Shown in pieces: positions 62,375 through 64,000 of a stretch of DNA of 64,000 nt. The position numbers were made by a program, and so were the translations under genes. The DNA lies in assembly GCF_001431535.1 (NCBI RefSeq), contig NZ_LDJK01000043.1, positions 1 to 64,000 of the forward strand, given 5' to 3'. Below the pieces are notes generated by a model that was given only the letters and a program-made list of their open reading frames with translations, had not been told where the DNA came from and searched no databases. This DNA comes from Stenotrophomonas chelatiphaga (GTDB taxonomy: Bacteria; Pseudomonadota; Gammaproteobacteria; Xanthomonadales; Xanthomonadaceae). Numbering within the stretch: the first letter of the stretch is position 1; each line of letters begins with the position of its first letter.

Positions 62375-63175
62375 ATGCATATCGCGGTCAGCGGTAGCGG
62401 CTCCGCGCTGGTCCTGATCCATGGCTGGGCGCTGCAGGGTGATGTCTTCGCGCCATTGGTGGAACGCCTTTCCAGCCAGTTCACCGTACACGTGGTGGAC
62501 CTGCCCGGGCATGGCCGCAGCCGCGACGATGCCACCCCGCTGGAATGCGAACCGGTGGTGGCTGCCATTGCCGCGGCCACGCCGCCGGCGGTGTGGTGCG
62601 GGTGGTCGCTGGGCGGCCTGTTCGCGCTGCATGCCGCCGCCACCCGGCCGCAGGTGCAGGGGCTGGTGATGCTGGCCTCGTCGCCCCGCTTCGTGCGTGA
62701 TGACAGCTGGCCGCATGCGGTGCCGGCACCGGTGTTCGCGCAGTTCGCACGTGACCTGGCCGACGACTTCCCGGCCACCGTGGATCGCTTCCTTGCACTG
62801 GACCTGATGAACACAGACCCGGCACGCGCCGATCTGCGCGGCCTGCGCCAACACCTGCTGGACGCCGGCGCGCCGGACCCGCGCGTGCTGGAAGAAGGCG
62901 CGCGGCTGCTGCAGTCGGCAGAACTGCGCGCTGTGTTGCCGTCGTTGCGCACGCCCAGCCTGTGGTTGCCCGGCCACCGCGATCGGCTGGTGCCACCGGC
63001 CGCCGCACATGCCGCAGCAGCATCGTGCCCGGCCGATTCGGCGAGCGCGCAGACCATCGCCCATGGCGGCCATGCGCCGTTCCTCGGCCAGGCCGACGAG
63101 GTTGCCGCGCAGCTGCAACACTTCATCACGGCGCAGGTAGTGACGGCCGCTGGCCGTCAAACCACAATGCCTTAG
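62375..63175 (+). CDS. bioH: Pimeloyl-ACP methyl ester esterase
   Basis: 266 residues of the alpha/beta hydrolase fold: oxyanion block LIHGWALQGD, nucleophile Ser in CGWSLGGL, Asp in PGHRDRLVPP and His in GGHAPFL. BioH releases pimeloyl-ACP from its methyl ester before BioF acts. The gene begins 8 nt after bioF. Its last 12 or so residues (VVTAAGRQ and following) are encoded by a SMAG repeat, and its stop TAG lies at the head of a second one, so the C-terminus appears extended by repeat insertion. Confidence 0.9.
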   Translation: MHIAVSGSGSALVLIHGWALQGDVFAPLVERLSSQFTVHVVDLPGHGRSRDDATPLECEPVVAAIAAATPPAVWCGWSLGGLFALHAAATRPQVQGLVMLASSPRFVRDDSWPHAVPAPVFAQFARDLADDFPATVDRFLALDLMNTDPARADLRGLRQHLLDAGAPDPRVLEEGARLLQSAELRAVLPSLRTPSLWLPGHRDRLVPPAAAHAAAASCPADSASAQTIAHGGHAPFLGQADEVAAQLQHFITAQVVTAAGRQTTMP

Positions 63176-63192
63176 TGACGGCCGCTGGCCGC
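63137..63192 (+). repeat. SMAG REP pair embedded in the bioH 3' end
   Basis: A GTAG unit with TGACGGCC-gct-GGCCGTCA (63137-63160) lies inside the coding frame. A second (63174-63192) starts at the stop codon. Confidence 0.85.
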
Positions 63193-63248
63193 CGATCGAC
63201 ACTGCTGGATTGACGGCCAACGCCCCCCGCAACAGAAGGTGGACTGAC

Positions 63249-64000
63249 ATGGATCTGGGAATCGCCGGCCGCTGGGCCCTGGTGTGTGGCGCGAGCAAGG
63301 GCCTTGGCCTGGGCTGCGCGCGTGCATTGGCGGCCGAAGGCGTGAACGTGGTCATCGTCGCCCGTGGCGAACAGGCCCTGCAGCAGGCCGCCGATGCCCT
63401 GCGCACGCTGCCCGGCGCCGGCCAGGTGGTCGCGGTGGCGGCCGATGTCACCACCGATGCCGGCCGTGCCACGGCACTGGCTGCCTGCCCGCAGGTTGAC
63501 ATCCTGGTCACCAACGCTGGCGGCCCGCCGGCCGGGGACTTCCGCCAGTTCGAGCGCGATGACTGGATCGCCGCACTGGATGCCAACATGCTCGCGCCGA
63601 TCGCGCTGATCCGCGCCACCGTGGACGGCATGATCGCGCGCGGTTTCGGCCGCATCGTCAACATCACCTCCTCGTCGGTGAAGGCGCCGATCGACATCCT
63701 GGCGCTGTCCAACGGTGCGCGTTCCGGGCTGACCGGCTTCGTCGCCGGGCTGGCGCGGCGCACGGTGTCGGCCAACGTCACCGTCAACAACCTGCTGCCG
63801 GGCCAGTTCGACACCGACCGCCTGCGCGGCAACTTCGCCTTCCTGGCAAAGCAGCAGGAGGCCGATGCGGAGGCCATCGCCGAGCAGAAACGCCGCCACA
63901 TTCCCGCCGGGCGCTTTGGCCAGCCGGATGAGTTCGGCGCGGCCTGCGCGTTTCTGTGCAGTGCACAGGCCGGCTACCTCACCGGGCAGAACCTGCTGAT
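63249..64000 (+). CDS. Atypical short-chain dehydrogenase (3' end beyond the window)
   Basis: At least 250 residues, open at the window edge. The N-terminus MDLGIAGRWALVCGASKGLGLGC is a Rossmann GxxxGxG motif, and NAGGPPAGD corresponds to the NNAG block. The catalytic Ser (S141 in NITSSS) is present, but the YxxxK pair is S154 and R158 (in LSNGARSGL). This matches the BKR-like SDR subgroup known to lack the standard tetrad. In this locus it lies downstream of bioH; bioC is often the next gene in related genomes but is outside the window. Confidence 0.85.
   Translation, partial: MDLGIAGRWALVCGASKGLGLGCARALAAEGVNVVIVARGEQALQQAADALRTLPGAGQVVAVAADVTTDAGRATALAACPQVDILVTNAGGPPAGDFRQFERDDWIAALDANMLAPIALIRATVDGMIARGFGRIVNITSSSVKAPIDILALSNGARSGLTGFVAGLARRTVSANVTVNNLLPGQFDTDRLRGNFAFLAKQQEADAEAIAEQKRRHIPAGRFGQPDEFGAACAFLCSAQAGYLTGQNLL

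Overview
The window looks like a chromosomal segment of a Stenotrophomonas species, most likely of the S. maltophilia complex. GC is high, many short palindromes begin with GTAG (the SMAG class of REP elements described for S. maltophilia), and the genes are typical of Xanthomonadaceae: a type IV secretion effector with an XVIPCD-like tail, LpxO, SpeA with SpeE, and the bioF-bioH-SDR block. No CRISPR array, transposase, phage structural gene or rRNA was found. There is one tRNA, tRNA-Arg(CCG).

Layout. 0.1-5.5 kb: MscS-type channel, a small protein, lipocalin, FAD oxidoreductase and a secreted Gly-rich protein. 5.6-8.5 kb: two divergent PepSY proteins, the second in an operon with a PhoP/PhoQ-like two-component system. 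8.6-11.5 kb: divergent speA and speE around an inverted repeat. 11.7-15.9 kb: a tightly coupled five-gene operon (TIM-barrel protein, AzlC, AzlD, PLP aminotransferase, ferredoxin-type reductase) of unknown product. 15.9-18 kb: LpxO and a WaaP/RIO-like kinase, both probably acting on the cell envelope. 18.2-30.2 kb: glnK and ubiK, then about 9.7 kb of accessory genes, then comM. The accessory stretch holds a four-domain peptidoglycan-targeting effector with two candidate immunity lipoproteins, a small two-gene regulator-like module with a long structured leader, malate/tartrate dehydrogenase with its LysR regulator, and a glutathionyl-hydroquinone reductase. 30.2-45.4 kb: acyl-CoA synthetase, an OmpA/BamE lipoprotein beside a 2,610-residue trimeric autotransporter, a VOC protein, a Gln-rich microprotein, a short-chain fatty-acid transporter and UbiA. 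45.6-57.6 kb: an exopolysaccharide locus with a more AT-rich composition (tyrosine autokinase, Ugd, PssD/PssE, Wzy, pyruvyl transferase, glycosyltransferase, Wzx, nitroreductase-like protein, alginate-lyase-like protein), ending just before the tRNA. 57.9-64 kb: a second copy of the leader plus two-gene module, a PA2169-type protein, comF, and bioF-bioH-SDR running off the end.

Most notable: (1) a co-linear leader of about 290 nt with three hairpins, two of them keeping their pairing despite sequence change, sits in front of two diverged paralogous gene pairs 36 kb apart; (2) the BioF homologue has alanine where the PLP-binding lysine should be; (3) the five-gene AzlCD/TIM-barrel/aminotransferase/reductase operon matches no pathway I recognise; (4) SMAG repeats supply stop codons and even C-terminal codons to adjacent genes. 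Start codons were chosen by Shine-Dalgarno spacing where possible. Several genes use GTG or TTG.
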